NCBI RefSeq assembly: GCF_000427425.1
Contig: NZ_KE386495.1
Coordinates: 388,554-452,553, forward strand
DNA length: 64,000 nt
Reading direction: 5' to 3'
Source of the DNA: Caldanaerobius polysaccharolyticus DSM 13641
Lineage (GTDB): Bacteria > Bacillota > Thermoanaerobacteria > Thermoanaerobacterales > Caldanaerobiaceae
Shown here: in pieces, positions 27,900-36,213 of the stretch
Position numbering within the stretch: the stretch's first letter is position 1
Layout of the letters: each line of letters starts with the position of its first letter
Notes under the pieces: model-generated
What the model was told of the DNA's origin: nothing
Database searches by the model: none
Seen by the model: only the letters and a program-made list of their open reading frames with translations
Program-made: the position numbers and the translations under genes

Positions 27900-28325
27900 T
27901 TACAGAAACCTCTCGTACAAAGACACTATACGCCTTTCCACGCGATTTAACTCCATAATCTCAAATCCGAAGCGCTCAATGCTTTTTAAACTGAAGATCG
28001 TAAGACCCATAATGACATCAGCCTTAGCGTAGGGTCCCTCTTTTATAAACCGTGCCAATCCTATCAAACTGGATCTTGCCCAATTCAGCATAGCCATGGG
28101 ATTTACATCTTTTAAAACGCTCATCGCCAGTTGATTATTAAAATGCAATTCAATGTATTTATCACCGCCTCTGAGAACAGTCCCATCGGAGAGCTGGATA
28201 GCTTTACCTCGGTATACCCTCAAAGCCACTCTAAATATATTATCGTCGCTTATATACACAATGCCGAAAATTTTCTCAAATAGCCTCTCCCACCCCATCC
28301 ACACTCTTAAAAAAAAGCTCTTCAC
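27900..28325 (-). CDS. Uncharacterised protein (possibly YkoP-like)
   Basis: A protein of 141 residues without signal peptide or clear membrane helix. GTG 28325 has GAGGTG 8 bases upstream; an in-frame GTG at 28334 overlaps the site. It has an aromatic and basic N-terminus (VKSFFLRVWMGWERL), then RVYRGKAIQLSDGTVLRGGDK and a helical C-terminal half. It overlaps the polysaccharide deacetylase gene by a few bases at most. Similar small proteins accompany polysaccharide deacetylases in Bacillus (ykoP region), but I assign this only tentatively. Confidence 0.6.
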   Translation of the reverse strand: MKSFFLRVWMGWERLFEKIFGIVYISDDNIFRVALRVYRGKAIQLSDGTVLRGGDKYIELHFNNQLAMSVLKDVNPMAMLNWARSSLIGLARFIKEGPYAKADVIMGLTIFSLKSIERFGFEIMELNRVERRIVSLYERFL

Positions 28326-28327
28326 AG

Positions 28328-29029
28328 TTAACACACCTCGTTGAGGGATTTTACGCTATAGCCATCACTTTTCAGCCTGTTTAAAATCATATCCAGGGCC
28401 TTTATCATCACCTCAGGAGCGCTGCTATAGGCGCCGGGGGTATCACCGCTGTCGTGAAATATCAGTATACAGCGCTCTTTCACCCTGGACAAAACCTTTT
28501 CTACTATGTACTCCGCGGTAGTCTTCCCCCAATCCCAGCTCATAAACGTCCATAAGACCACTTTGAAGCCAAGCTTTTTACATTCCCTGTAAAAAAAAGG
28601 ATTAAAACAGCCCCATGGCGGTCTGGCATAAGAGGGAGAAACTCCTGTGATTTCTTTTATGGCATTGTAAGCTTTGATAAGCTCTGCCCTGGTAACTAAT
28701 GGATTTAATATAAACCTTAAATTGTGTCGAAAAGCGTGAACGCCAATCTCGTGACCTTTTTCTACTATATGCCTGGCTACCTCAGGGTACTTTAAAACTT
28801 TCTCACCTACGAGAAAAAAGCAGGCTTTAACCTGGTATTTGTCTAGTATATCCAGCACCCTTTCCGTATACAGGGGATCGGGACCGTCGTCAAAAGTCAA
28901 CACCACGTACTTGCCCTCGGCTCTCCCCTTCCAAAGGACGTTATAATGAAGCAATCTGGCAAAAAAAGTAGGTATTAATACATTCAAAACCGTCAACACC
29001 AAAAAATAGTTTATGAGATCATATAACAA
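28328..29029 (-). CDS. Polysaccharide deacetylase (NodB homology domain)
   Basis: Metal-dependent carbohydrate esterase 4 protein of 233 residues. An N-terminal hydrophobic segment (LINYFLVLTVLNVLIP) suggests membrane anchoring facing outward. Motif 1 is TFDDGPD, motif 2 is HEIGVHAFRH, motif 3 is RPPWGCFN; late motifs WDWGK and ILIFHDS are also present. It probably deacetylates peptidoglycan or another wall polymer. First gene of a run with the small protein, flippase-like protein and SpoVD-like PBP, all cell-envelope related. Confidence 0.9.
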   Translation of the reverse strand: MLYDLINYFLVLTVLNVLIPTFFARLLHYNVLWKGRAEGKYVVLTFDDGPDPLYTERVLDILDKYQVKACFFLVGEKVLKYPEVARHIVEKGHEIGVHAFRHNLRFILNPLVTRAELIKAYNAIKEITGVSPSYARPPWGCFNPFFYRECKKLGFKVVLWTFMSWDWGKTTAEYIVEKVLSRVKERCILIFHDSGDTPGAYSSAPEVMIKALDMILNRLKSDGYSVKSLNEVC

Positions 29030-29062
29030 CCCGATTTCCCCTCATTCCATATTTCTGAGTAT

Positions 29063-29091
29063 ATTTTATACCAGCGCAATACACTAATCAA
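29063..29091 (-). promoter_or_regulatory. Probable promoter of the polysaccharide deacetylase gene
   Basis: TTGATT (29091-29086) and TAAAAT (29068-29063) are separated by 17 bp, in the 74-bp gap after hemL. Confidence 0.55.
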
Positions 29092-29103
29092 GCCCATGAA
29101 CCT

Positions 29104-30402
29104 TTATAAAACCGATTTTACAGACTGCATCGCCTTTTTAAACGCTTCCACCGTCCTGTCCAAATCCTCCCTGGTATGCTCAGCGCTGATGAAAAAGGTC
29201 TCAAATTGCGATGGAGGCATGTATATCCCCTGGTTCAGCATCTCCCTAAAATACACAGCGTATATATCTGTCCTGGAATTCAACGCTGTTTCGTAATCCA
29301 CCACATCCTCATCGTTAAAAAACACCGTCATCATGGAACCGACGTTGTTGACTTTTATATCTACTCCGCTTTGGCTGCCGATGTCCACAAATCGCCTTTT
29401 TAAATATTCAGCAGATTGCTCCAACCTCTCGTAAATCTCGGGGTTTTCTTTAAGCACGGTCAGCGTTGCATAACCAGCCGCCATAGCAAGGGGATTGCCC
29501 GACAGCGTACCCGCCTGGTACACAGGCCCATCAGGGGATACAAGCCTCATAATCTCCTCTTTCCCGCCGTAAGCCCCCACAGGTAATCCCCCTCCTATCA
29601 CTTTGCCGAAGGTGGTTATATCAGGGTCGATGCCGTAAAGGCCCTGGGCGCAATGAAGCGAAACCCTAAAGCCTGTCATGACCTCGTCAAATATCAACAG
29701 CGCACCGTACTTAAACGTCAAATCCCTCAACGCTTTAAGAAACCCCTGTTTGGGCACAACCGTGCCCATGTTTCCGGCCACCGGTTCTACTATCACACCT
29801 GCGATTTCGTGGCCAAACTCATCAAAAACCGCTTCAAGCATTTCCACATCGTTATACCTGCACACTACCGTATCCCTGGCCACGTCCTCAGGTACTCCTT
29901 TGCTGTCAGGAATTCCAAAGGTAGTAGCCCCCGAACCAGCTTTTATAAGCAAGCTGTCGCAATGACCGTGGTAACAACCGGCGAATTTGACTATTTTGTC
30001 CCTCCCCGTATAACCCCTGGCCAGCCTGAGAGCGCTCATGGTCGCTTCCGTGCCCGAGTTGACCATCCTTACGACATCTACTGAAGGCACCAGTTCACAT
30101 ATGAGCTCAGCCATCTTTACCTCAAGCTCGGTAGCGGCCCCATAACTGGTACCCAGCTCTACCTGTTTTTTTATCGCCTCAACCACAGCTGGATGGGCAT
30201 GGCCCAAAATCAAAGGCCCCCATGACCCTACATAATCCACGTATTCATTGCCGTCCACATCCCATATATGGCTCTTGTATCCCTTGGCTATAAAAGGAGG
30301 GTTTACGCCCACCGATTTAAACGCCCTGACAGGGCTGTTTACCCCACCAGGCATCACCCTTTTTGCCCTCTCAAATAAAGCGTCGGAAATGGGCCTATTC
30401 AT
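29104..30402 (-). CDS. hemL: Glutamate-1-semialdehyde 2,1-aminomutase
   Basis: PLP enzyme making 5-aminolevulinate from glutamate 1-semialdehyde, the product of HemA (49484-50689). 432 residues, standard length, with [20 protein letters not shown] near the N-terminus, the GAYGGK-type region and PLP lysine Lys267 in [12 protein letters not shown]. It overlaps the preceding precorrin-2 dehydrogenase gene by 8 bp, so hemB, this pair and hemL form one operon. Confidence 0.97.
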   Translation of the reverse strand: MNRPISDALFERAKRVMPGGVNSPVRAFKSVGVNPPFIAKGYKSHIWDVDGNEYVDYVGSWGPLILGHAHPAVVEAIKKQVELGTSYGAATELEVKMAELICELVPSVDVVRMVNSGTEATMSALRLARGYTGRDKIVKFAGCYHGHCDSLLIKAGSGATTFGIPDSKGVPEDVARDTVVCRYNDVEMLEAVFDEFGHEIAGVIVEPVAGNMGTVVPKQGFLKALRDLTFKYGALLIFDEVMTGFRVSLHCAQGLYGIDPDITTFGKVIGGGLPVGAYGGKEEIMRLVSPDGPVYQAGTLSGNPLAMAAGYATLTVLKENPEIYERLEQSAEYLKRRFVDIGSQSGVDIKVNNVGSMMTVFFNDEDVVDYETALNSRTDIYAVYFREMLNQGIYMPPSQFETFFISAEHTREDLDRTVEAFKKAMQSVKSVL

Positions 30403-30976
30403 ACAACCACCTCTTTAAATGCTTCTTTAACACCTCTCTGTAATAACCTGTCCTGGCTTCCAGCGTATCAAATTGCCTTTTTGCCTTTTCCCTCACATCC
30501 CCCAGCTCTTTTACCCCTTCTGCCACTTCCTCGGATATGATTTCATCCAGAAATTTTTTGAGCTCTTTAGCCAAAAGAGGGCTCTTGCCTGATGTGGAGA
30601 TAGCTATTACTATATCGCCTTTTCTCAATACCGCTGGCGATATAAAAGTGGACATCTCCCTTTGATCCACCGTGTTTATCAGCACGCCTTTGTCCCTAGC
30701 CTCTTTATACACCTGCTGGTTTACGACCTTATCACCTGTAGCAGCTATAACCAGGCTGTACCCATCCACATCTCCACTGCGGTATCGCCGCATCACCACG
30801 TCTACAAAGCCATCTCTGTGCAACATTGCGATGCCTTGTGTTATTTCAGGGCTTATGACGGTAACCCTGGCCCCTACCCCTACCAGGTCCTTTACCTTGC
30901 GCTCGGCCACAGCCCCTCCTCCCACTACAAGGCATTTTTTGTCCGCAATATCCAGCATCACAGGGTAGTAAGCCAT
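30395..30976 (-). CDS. Precorrin-2 dehydrogenase / sirohydrochlorin ferrochelatase domain protein
   Basis: 193-residue homologue of the N-terminal half of CysG (Met8/SirC family). It has [20 protein letters not shown] with the NAD-binding GGGAVA, then TVISPEI and [17 protein letters not shown], a hallmark of the family. It oxidises precorrin-2 to sirohydrochlorin, the branch point to siroheme and anaerobic cobalamin synthesis, and fits between HemB/HemC/CobA-HemD and the cobalamin genes. Its start lies 19 bp inside the end of hemB. Confidence 0.92.
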   Translation of the reverse strand: MAYYPVMLDIADKKCLVVGGGAVAERKVKDLVGVGARVTVISPEITQGIAMLHRDGFVDVVMRRYRSGDVDGYSLVIAATGDKVVNQQVYKEARDKGVLINTVDQREMSTFISPAVLRKGDIVIAISTSGKSPLLAKELKKFLDEIISEEVAEGVKELGDVREKAKRQFDTLEARTGYYREVLKKHLKRWLYE

Positions 30977-31932
30977 CTGGCCACATCCTTTGCGAAATAC
31001 GTTATTATTATATCAGCGCCGGCCCTGCGTATAGCTGTAATCATCTCCATCACCGCGGCCTTTTCATCTATCCAACCGTTTAAAGCAGCAGCTTTTACCA
31101 TGGCGTACTCACCGCTGACATTGTACGCCGCTATTGGGCAGTTAAAAGCCTCTCTGGCCTTTGCAATTACGTCCAGATATGCCATAGCAGGCTTTACCAT
31201 GACGATATCCGCTCCCTCTTCAATATCCAAGGCAATCTCTCTCAAGGCCTCGCGGCCATTAGCAGGGTCCATCTGATACGAACTCCTATCACCAAATTTA
31301 GGTGCAGAATCCGCCGCCTCCCTGAACGGCCCGTAATACGCCGATGCGTATTTGGCGCTGTAGGCCATTATAGGTATATGCTCATATCCGCTGTCATCTA
31401 ATAGCCTGCGTATAGCGCCCACCCTGCTGTCCATCATATCAGAAGGCGCCACCACATCAGCTCCAGCCACAGCATGGGATAGTGCGGTCTTGGCTATGAG
31501 CTCCACAGAAGGATCATTGACGATCCTCCCGTCTTTCACCAGCCCGCAATGACCGGAGGCTGTGTATTCGCATAGGCACACATCAGTGGTGACTACCAAT
31601 TGGGGATAACTATCCTTAATAGCCTTTACAGCCTGCTGAACGATACCATTTTGGTCGTAAGCCTCACTGGCTAAATCGTCTTTGCGGTCGGGTATTCCAA
31701 ATACCATAATAGACGGAATCCCAAGGTCCACAACCTCTCTCAATTCCTTCAACAACTCGTCAATGGAGAAACGGCATACTCCTGGCATCGCTTTAATCTC
31801 CTGCCTGATGTTTCTGCCGTGCACCACAAAAACAGGGTACATAAGAGAATCGACATTAATGCGCGTTTCTCTCACCATGTCCCTTATCCGGGAATTATAC
31901 CTTAACCTCCTGGGCCTCTTGTATATTTGCAT
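30958..31932 (-). CDS. hemB: Delta-aminolevulinic acid dehydratase (porphobilinogen synthase)
   Basis: Condenses two 5-aminolevulinates to porphobilinogen. 324 residues with the Schiff-base lysine Lys247 in VMVKPAMAYLD, a second lysine in AYSAKYASA, and a cysteine-rich zinc site CLCEYTASGHCG. ATG 31932 follows AAGGGAAGTG. First gene of the hemB - precorrin-2 dehydrogenase - hemL operon; an extended -10 promoter is visible upstream. Confidence 0.97.
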   Translation of the reverse strand: MQIYKRPRRLRYNSRIRDMVRETRINVDSLMYPVFVVHGRNIRQEIKAMPGVCRFSIDELLKELREVVDLGIPSIMVFGIPDRKDDLASEAYDQNGIVQQAVKAIKDSYPQLVVTTDVCLCEYTASGHCGLVKDGRIVNDPSVELIAKTALSHAVAGADVVAPSDMMDSRVGAIRRLLDDSGYEHIPIMAYSAKYASAYYGPFREAADSAPKFGDRSSYQMDPANGREALREIALDIEEGADIVMVKPAMAYLDVIAKAREAFNCPIAAYNVSGEYAMVKAAALNGWIDEKAAVMEMITAIRRAGADIIITYFAKDVARWLTTL

Positions 31933-31988
31933 ATCTACACTTCCCTTTTACACAAAATGTTTAACGTAAAAGCGTATCTACTACCTCG

Positions 31989-31997
31989 ATTATATCA
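31989..31997 (-). promoter_or_regulatory. Extended -10 promoter element of hemB
   Basis: TGATATAAT on the minus strand (TG at 31997-31996, TATAAT at 31994-31989). No good -35 box is seen. Confidence 0.5.
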
Positions 31998-32025
31998 CAA
32001 TAACTTTCTTAACTGTAGTCCATTA

Positions 32026-32757
32026 TCACCTTACGATGCCTAACGGAGTAAAGGGTTTATCGCACAGGCTCCTCACCTTTTCGTCATCCTGTCTTTCGTA
32101 TACCACGATGGCGCAGGTAGAGGGCCCTCCTGACTTGGCAGCGTCAATATAGGAGGGAAAATGCCCTAAAAACTTACAACTTGATATACCCTCAATAACC
32201 GATACCTCGTAAGCTATACCCCTGGACCCTACCGGTACAACTTCTTTCACTTCCTTTGATCTCCCCAGAGCTATATAATCTCTTAAAGACAAAACATCAG
32301 AACAATCCATTACTTCCTGACCCACTCGAGGATACCCCACCAAAGCTATACTCATACCTGAGCGGACCTTGTCCACTTTTAGCGAGGTTTTTTTCGCCTT
32401 GCTTATAACCGTTATCCCTATTCCCGTCATCATGGTCTCAAAATTTTCCTCTGTGCTCCCTGTCAAGGGTATGTTGTAAAATCCGCTTTCTTCAAGCTCT
32501 TTCTTTATGCCTTCTATAATCTTTCTACCTGTAGGAAACATCTCATTGCACAGGGTATCGCAGACCACCAAAGGCCACGCCCCCAGGCATAGTGCTTCAG
32601 CCAATGCCACTCTTAGAGTATATCTTCCTACTATTTCCTCATCTACTTTTAACGCATCCAAAGGCTTACGGCCTATACTTCCAAGGCTATCGCACGTGAC
32701 TACAAATACCTCATCTCCCCCATCCATTATAAGCGCATCCCTGTACCTCCGTATCAT
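32026..32757 (-). CDS. cblS: Probable alpha-ribazole kinase CblS (PurM/ThiL-like)
   Basis: 243-residue protein related to AIR-synthase (PurM) ATP-dependent enzymes, with DEVFVVTCDSLGSIGRKP near the start and a GITVIS/ALVGYPRVGQEVM core. ATG 32757 overlaps the stop of the upstream transporter gene (ATGA); the frame is open further but that part runs through the transporter gene. CblS phosphorylates alpha-ribazole to alpha-ribazole phosphate for assembly of the lower ligand of cobalamin. Pairing with a CblT-like transporter and proximity to cobalamin genes support the call. Without that context it would only be an AIRS-family protein. Confidence 0.72.
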   Translation of the reverse strand: MIRRYRDALIMDGGDEVFVVTCDSLGSIGRKPLDALKVDEEIVGRYTLRVALAEALCLGAWPLVVCDTLCNEMFPTGRKIIEGIKKELEESGFYNIPLTGSTEENFETMMTGIGITVISKAKKTSLKVDKVRSGMSIALVGYPRVGQEVMDCSDVLSLRDYIALGRSKEVKEVVPVGSRGIAYEVSVIEGISSCKFLGHFPSYIDAAKSGGPSTCAIVVYERQDDEKVRSLCDKPFTPLGIVR

Positions 32758-33224
32758 GCACGGGTCAGCCCCTTTTTCTGCATCACCTCGTACACCAGTA
32801 CCGCTAAAAAGGTATTGATCAATGAACCCAGAGTGATGGGCAACACCCATGTGGCAAAAAACCCCCAACCCATCACAGGTACCATAAGGACAGACGCTAC
32901 AGGGCCATTTAAAATTGTACCCATTATCACAGCGCCATAGGCTTTGGCCTTTTTGTACGCAACTCTGTATAAGTAAGCGTAAACCGCCATCTGGGCAGCG
33001 ATATACAGGTGATTTAAAAGGCCCAGGGGAAAACCCGAGGTAATCGCCGTCAGCATATGCCCAACGCTTATTACAATAGCTCCGTACCATCCTCCAAGGT
33101 AAAGGGCTGCAAAATACCCTGGTAGAGAATCTAAAGCTACGGTGTTAAAAATCTTAACGGTTGCCCCCACAGCACCAAGGGCTATAAGCACCGCTACCAT
33201 GGTCATGGTCCTAATATTTTTCAC
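32754..33224 (-). CDS. cblT: Probable alpha-ribazole ECF transporter S component CblT
   Basis: Small membrane protein of 156 residues with about five to six hydrophobic segments, of the S-component type used by ECF vitamin importers (LGGWYGAIVISVGHMLTAIT, then LNHLYIAAQMAVYAYLYRV). With CblS it salvages alpha-ribazole for cobalamin synthesis. A strong promoter and an interrupted palindrome lie upstream. The GTG start at 33224 follows AAAGGGGGG. It is coupled to cblS by an ATGA overlap. The substrate rests on context, not on a decisive motif. Confidence 0.72.
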   Translation of the reverse strand: MKNIRTMTMVAVLIALGAVGATVKIFNTVALDSLPGYFAALYLGGWYGAIVISVGHMLTAITSGFPLGLLNHLYIAAQMAVYAYLYRVAYKKAKAYGAVIMGTILNGPVASVLMVPVMGWGFFATWVLPITLGSLINTFLAVLVYEVMQKKGLTRA

Positions 33225-33249
33225 ACAAAAACCCCCCTTTAAAAAATTA

Positions 33250-33289
33250 AGTCCGCGACCAAATGCCCTGTGGCTTTGGTTGTGGACTC
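33250..33289 (-). promoter_or_regulatory. Interrupted palindrome overlapping the cblT transcription start
   Basis: Two nested inverted repeats: AGTCC/GGACT outside and ACCAAA/TTTGGT inside, separated by 3 nt on each side, around an 11-nt centre. It begins at the base next to the -10 box, so it could be an operator. The inner arm could also form a hairpin at the mRNA 5' end. Confidence 0.5.
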
Positions 33290-33319
33290 ATTATAAATCT
33301 CGCTAGCAACAGTTGTCAA
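33290..33319 (-). promoter_or_regulatory. Promoter of cblT-cblS
   Basis: TTGACA (33319-33314) and TATAAT (33295-33290), both perfect, separated by 18 bp. The -35 begins 17 bp after the stop codon of the GH3 gene, with no terminator in between. Confidence 0.85.
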
Positions 33320-33336
33320 TGCGTTATATTCATGGC

Positions 33337-36156
33337 CTACCGCATAAACCTAAACCAGCTTATCTTAAATTTACCTGTAAATTTAAGATAAACCCTATGT
33401 ATTCCTTTAGCACCTGTTACGGGGCATTTAACTGTTGTCCATGATTGTCCGTTTCCCGTGCCAGGCACAGCGCAAATTCCTACAACAGTTCCATCAACAT
33501 CGTCAAGTCTTAATCCAATGACGCCACCCTCCGTATCGCTGGACACCCTTACTTCAAAACACGATACCCCGCTCCCGAAGTCTACATCATCAAACATGAT
33601 CCAATCCCCGTCATCTATATGGCTTATACAGGTTCCACCTTCTTTGCATTCATCCAATAGAATGCCAAAATAATCGTCATAGTTTTCCGCCCTGGTTATC
33701 TTTGTCAGATCTCTATGAGGTATTGTTTCTCCATCTACAACAAGAGTACCCCACAGCTTGATATCCGCTGAGGATCTTCCAACCATTATTTTGTAACAAC
33801 CTGATTCCACACAGAATTTATCTCTTGTTACATCCCAGAAAGCCAGATCAGAAACGGGCAATAAAAACCTAACGACCTGGCTTTGCCCCGGCAGCAGGTG
33901 TATCCTCTTAAAACCTTTTAATTCTTTAATTGGCCTTTTTACCCTGGAAGCAACGGCGCTTACATACATTTGAACCACTTCATCGCTGGCTACAGATCCG
34001 ATGTTTTCCACTTTAACACTTACGGTAACCTTCCCCTCTGCACCAACATGATCCGGGTTAAGTTTTAAATCGCTATAACGAAAGTCGGTATAAGTCAAAC
34101 CGTGCCCAAATGGATACAAGGGCTCTCCATCAAAATACATATAAGTCCTTTTGCCTTTAATGATGTCGTAGTCCATAATATCCGGCAGTTGGTCTATAGA
34201 ACGATACCAAGTCATATTTAATCTTCCTGCCGGGCTGTAATCGCCAAATAATACATCTGCAATAGCGTTTCCTAATTCCTGAGACCCATGAGCTGTATAT
34301 AAAATCGCCGGGATATGGTTATTCGCCCAATTAACCGCCATAGGGTAACTACCTACGATGACCAACACTGTATTAGGATTGGCATTGTACACAGCCTTTA
34401 CTAGATTTTCCTGAGCAGGAGCTAATGTAATATCAGGTCTATCGATTTCCTCCTTGCCATTTATCAGCGGGTGATTGCCCACAAATACAATGGCTACATC
34501 TGACTCTTTGGCTGCAGCTACTGCTTTATCAATTCCGTTCATTACAACATTCACTTTAAATTTTGCATCATATGCCACTTCAGCCTTCTCACTTACTCTA
34601 AGGCGATTATCTTCATCAGACACAGCTACATATCGGCCGTTCCACGTTCTTAACGTATAGCTGCCATCATCTTCTAGATTGAAATTAAAGATTTCCCTGA
34701 CATACCAGCCCCAGATATCCTCAGCGGATGCCATTATATCCTTATCGTCTGTAGTCACGTATTTACCATTAGCATGGGATTTTAAAGTAAAGCTCCCCCA
34801 ACCCCAATCAGTTAGAGTAAAAGTTTCCCTTTCTCCGGCCTCTGTTTTATTGGCTATCAATAAACCGCGTTCTTTATCTACAGATATATACCTGTGGTTT
34901 GTCAACGATAAAAGTGTTATTTTATCACTTCCGTCCACATACACCACAGTTCGGTCCGGTAATTTATTTTTTATCCCCTGCAATGGCGTTATCCTGTACG
35001 GATGTATACCGGTATACCAATCCCTGTATACCACGTCCCCCAGGGGACCTATAACCGCAACTTTACGGATTTTATCCTTACTTAAAGGAAGTGTATTATT
35101 TTCATTTTTTAGCAATACAATCGCTTCACGGGCTGCCTTCAATGACAAGGCTGCATGCTCTCTGCTACAGAGCACGGATTCGGGAATACTGGCATAAGGA
35201 TTGATATCCTTTAGATCAAACTGTCCTAACTTAAACCTTACCCTTAAAATATTCCTCAACGCTTTATCGAGATCTTCCTCAGACAAAAGCCCTCTTTCCA
35301 ATGCTTCTTTTATAGATTTTACAACCAGCTCAGGATCATCCGTCATGACATCCACGCCGTTTTTTATTGCATTGGCGACAGTTTCAGCATGGGTTTTATA
35401 GTAGTTATGGTATTCAACAGTCTGGCTCATGTCTCCGCCATCACAGACGATAAAGCCTTTACATCCCCATTCCTCTTTTACGATTTTTTGTACCTCAGGA
35501 TTAACAATACAAGGCGTTCCATTTACAGCGTTATACGCCGTCATCAGCGAATACGCCCCGCCTTCTACAAATGCAGGTTTAAATGCTTTTAAGTAATATT
35601 CCTTTTTGTTTCTCGGATCAATACTCGAGGAACTCCATAGACGATTTTTTTCATTGTTGTTACCATAAAAATGCTTAGGCGTAGCAACAGCCTTTAAATA
35701 AAATGGGTGATCGCCCTGTAATCCTTTCACAAATGCAGCAGACATCTTACCGGTTAAATACGGATCTTCTCCATAAGCCTCTTCGGTTCTGCCCCACCTG
35801 GGATCTCTCGCCATATCTATAGTCGGAGCCCATAAAGTCAATCCACCCTTTTCTCCATCCCTTTTATAATATACCCTTGCCTCATCCCCCATGGCAGAAC
35901 CTATTTGCCGCATCAACTCAGGGTCCCATGTGCAAGCCAACCCTATAGGTTGGGGAAAAACCGTCGCGGCACCTGACCTGGATACGAGGCCATGGGCAGC
36001 CTCTCCTCCAACATGGTACTCCTTAATCCCCAGTCGCTCAATAGCAGCTTGACGGGTGGGAATAAGGTGTATTTTCTCATCTAATGTCAACCTCGATATA
36101 AGGTCATTCACTCTTACATCCAGCGGTAAGCCCGGATCTCTAAAGGGAAAGTCCAC
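33337..36156 (-). CDS. Glycoside hydrolase family 3 enzyme with inserted beta-trefoil-like domain and C-terminal carbohydrate-binding module
   Basis: 939 residues, no signal peptide, so cytoplasmic. N-terminal GH3 barrel (about 1-330) has KHFYGNNNEKNR and nucleophile Asp239 in GFIVCDGGD. An insertion in the second GH3 domain (about 400-530) contains repeats ending in NHRYISVD, NGKYVTTDD and NGRYVAVSD, a fascin/trefoil-like pattern. The second domain resumes with AIVFVGNHPLINGKEEIDRP, followed by a fibronectin-III-like domain (about 690-790). The last 130 residues resemble a CBM6 (DDGDWIMFDDVDFG). Probably a beta-glucosidase or beta-xylosidase acting on imported oligosaccharides. Last gene of its ABC operon. 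Confidence 0.88.
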   Translation of the reverse strand: MDFPFRDPGLPLDVRVNDLISRLTLDEKIHLIPTRQAAIERLGIKEYHVGGEAAHGLVSRSGAATVFPQPIGLACTWDPELMRQIGSAMGDEARVYYKRDGEKGGLTLWAPTIDMARDPRWGRTEEAYGEDPYLTGKMSAAFVKGLQGDHPFYLKAVATPKHFYGNNNEKNRLWSSSSIDPRNKKEYYLKAFKPAFVEGGAYSLMTAYNAVNGTPCIVNPEVQKIVKEEWGCKGFIVCDGGDMSQTVEYHNYYKTHAETVANAIKNGVDVMTDDPELVVKSIKEALERGLLSEEDLDKALRNILRVRFKLGQFDLKDINPYASIPESVLCSREHAALSLKAAREAIVLLKNENNTLPLSKDKIRKVAVIGPLGDVVYRDWYTGIHPYRITPLQGIKNKLPDRTVVYVDGSDKITLLSLTNHRYISVDKERGLLIANKTEAGERETFTLTDWGWGSFTLKSHANGKYVTTDDKDIMASAEDIWGWYVREIFNFNLEDDGSYTLRTWNGRYVAVSDEDNRLRVSEKAEVAYDAKFKVNVVMNGIDKAVAAAKESDVAIVFVGNHPLINGKEEIDRPDITLAPAQENLVKAVYNANPNTVLVIVGSYPMAVNWANNHIPAILYTAHGSQELGNAIADVLFGDYSPAGRLNMTWYRSIDQLPDIMDYDIIKGKRTYMYFDGEPLYPFGHGLTYTDFRYSDLKLNPDHVGAEGKVTVSVKVENIGSVASDEVVQMYVSAVASRVKRPIKELKGFKRIHLLPGQSQVVRFLLPVSDLAFWDVTRDKFCVESGCYKIMVGRSSADIKLWGTLVVDGETIPHRDLTKITRAENYDDYFGILLDECKEGGTCISHIDDGDWIMFDDVDFGSGVSCFEVRVSSDTEGGVIGLRLDDVDGTVVGICAVPGTGNGQSWTTVKCPVTGAKGIHRVYLKFTGKFKISWFRFMR

Positions 36157-36213
36157 GCTATCAACCCCCTACACAATTTTGGGCACGGCATCATTAGCCG
36201 CACCCACATTTTA

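Noticed and set aside
29653-31276. Plus-strand ORFs (143 and 204 codons) across hemL, precorrin-2 dehydrogenase and hemB
   Set aside because: Opposite strand of three clear enzymes; His/Tyr/Ser-rich shadow translations.
32758-33090. N-terminal extension of the CblS reading frame
   Set aside because: This part is the transporter gene read in another frame; the ATGA overlap at 32754-32757 gives the natural start.
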